Made by a program: the position numbers and the translations under genes. From MFD01213-c1 sp963704405 (GTDB lineage: Bacteria > Planctomycetota > Phycisphaerae > Tepidisphaerales > Tepidisphaeraceae): DNA of 64,000 bases. Location of the stretch: the NCBI GenBank assembly GCA_963704405.1, contig OY969903.1, positions 620,001-684,000 on the forward strand. Reading direction: 5' to 3'. Positions 63,583 to 64,000 of the stretch are shown in pieces. Every line of letters starts with the position of its first letter. Position 1 is the first letter of the stretch. The notes below the pieces were generated by a model, which saw nothing but the letters and a program-made list of their open reading frames with translations, made no database searches and had not been told where the DNA came from.

Positions 63583-63796
63583 AGCCTCTAACCCAACCTC
63601 GCGGTCGCTGCTTGACTTCGACGAGTTCCCTTCGGGTCTGAGCCTCAGGGTCGAAGACAGTCGAGTCGCGGCATCGCGTCAGGCTCTTCGTTGTCGAAAC
63701 TCGCTCCTATTTCATTCAATACTGCTTCGTTTCGACGTCTCGATCCTTGACGCGATGCCGCGGCGCATCGACGCGCGGGAGGTTGGGTTAGAGGCT
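63583..63796. repeat. Highly structured 214-bp inverted-repeat element
   Basis: Outer arms AGCCTCTAACCCAACCT (63583-63599) and its complement (63780-63796), 17 bp perfect. Inside: CTTCGAC/GTCGAAG (63616/63650), CGCGGCATCGCGTCA (63667-63681) with its complement (63748-63762), 15 bp perfect, and GTCGAAAC/GTTTCGAC (63693/63729). The stems nest correctly into a multi-branched structure. No gene is convincing here. Could be a MITE-like element or a structured RNA. Confidence 0.8.
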
Positions 63797-63810
63797 CGAA
63801 GGGGGGACCA

Positions 63811-63847
63811 AAAAAACAAGCCGCCGGTCAAACAAATGACCGGCGGC
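63811..63847 (-). terminator. Intrinsic terminator of the partial gene at the right end
   Basis: 11-bp perfect stem GCCGCCGGTCA/TGACCGGCGGC with a 6-base loop, followed on the minus strand by TTGTTTTTTT. It lies 25 bases after the stop at 63872. The decayed copy at 61705 has the same hairpin in mutated form. Confidence 0.8.
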
Positions 63848-63871
63848 ATGGGATCATGAAAAGCTCGAAAT

Positions 63872-64000
63872 TTAATTCGATGTGAAGAACGTCAGGACAA
63901 CGGGGCGGTTGAAGGGGAGGCCGGTGCCGTTGTATCCGTATTCTTCGGTACGGGCGGTCTGACCAAAACCGCTGACCATGAAGACGGCGAACTGGCCACC
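63872..64000 (-). CDS. C-terminal part of a surface/secreted protein (runs off the window)
   Basis: The last 42 codons of a minus-strand gene, with stop TAA at 63872-63874. The tail reads GGQFAVFMVSGFGQTARTEE, YGYNGTGLPFNRPVVLTFFT, SN. It closes with the same pattern as the partial gene at 3-71 and the copy at 61705-61910. The family is not recognised; the tail would form one or two beta strands. Confidence 0.6.
   Translation of the reverse strand, partial: GGQFAVFMVSGFGQTARTEEYGYNGTGLPFNRPVVLTFFTSN

Noticed and set aside
63545..63859. 104-codon frame across the structured element
   Set aside because: Its codons fall on the inverted-repeat arms and it has no domain or ribosome binding site.

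Overview
The window looks like chromosome of a GC-rich (about 60 %) bacterium, most likely a planctomycete of the Phycisphaerae/Tepidisphaerales type. This is inferred from secreted proteins with a basic, LExR(x)LM-type N-terminus (pectate lyase-like 20685-21812, fibronectin protein 59117-61615), two PEP-CTERM tails (24225-28850, 31900-33699), an autotransporter-type beta-strand repeat protein with a dockerin-like tail, and large multi-domain hybrid histidine kinases. No rRNA or CRISPR array was seen; one tRNA-Ser(GCT) is at 6648-6737.

Layout. 1-4640: end of a surface protein, a DUF72 protein, and a PAS-rich hybrid histidine kinase. 4950-6737: an AIPR/DGQHR-like possible defence gene beside tRNA-Ser. 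6822-15950, minus strand: xylB, rpoN, a polytopic membrane protein, an IS481 remnant, sthA and an ATP-dependent DNA ligase. 16045-17547: an IS4-type transposase bracketed by a 17-bp palindromic inverted repeat. 17882-31679: cobalamin adenosyltransferase, galE, 3D-domain protein, pectate lyase-like protein, B12-binding protein, GYF/TM2 protein, the 1541-aa beta-strand repeat protein, proB, PilZ and MazG-like proteins. 31900-39485: a fucose-type block in which two GH29 alpha-L-fucosidases flank a ribose-type ABC importer. 39655-42061: mocA-xdhC pair and an OsmC protein. 42756-48672: a lower-GC defence island. 49004-57750: two giant/hybrid kinases, the first with 11 tandem HAMP units. 57939-64000: Uma2 protein, a 52-aa membrane peptide, a fibronectin protein, a lipoprotein, and a repeat-rich end.

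The most interesting part is 42756-48672. A defence-type reverse transcriptase was split after codon 29 by a 1521-bp ISKra4-like element that has 16-bp near-perfect terminal inverted repeats and a perfect 8-bp target duplication (ATCACATC). Removing the element and one duplication restores one open frame of about 534 codons, with the N-terminal GDTDIFPFP motif, a YADD catalytic box and a helical C-terminus. The stop codon overlaps the start of a PD-(D/E)XK-like nuclease (TTGA overlap), so the pair forms a coupled RT-nuclease operon. On the opposite strand follow a HEPN/TIGR02391-type protein, an XRE regulator and an unknown gene.

A second general feature is the number of single-base frameshifts in otherwise intact genes (kinase 1921-4638, AIPR-like gene, rpoN, proB, mocA, kinase 55638-57750, probably the N-terminus of 49004-55558). 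They lie mostly in short GC-rich runs and restore full family length when corrected. This points to indel errors in the assembly more than to mass pseudogenisation, but only reads can decide.
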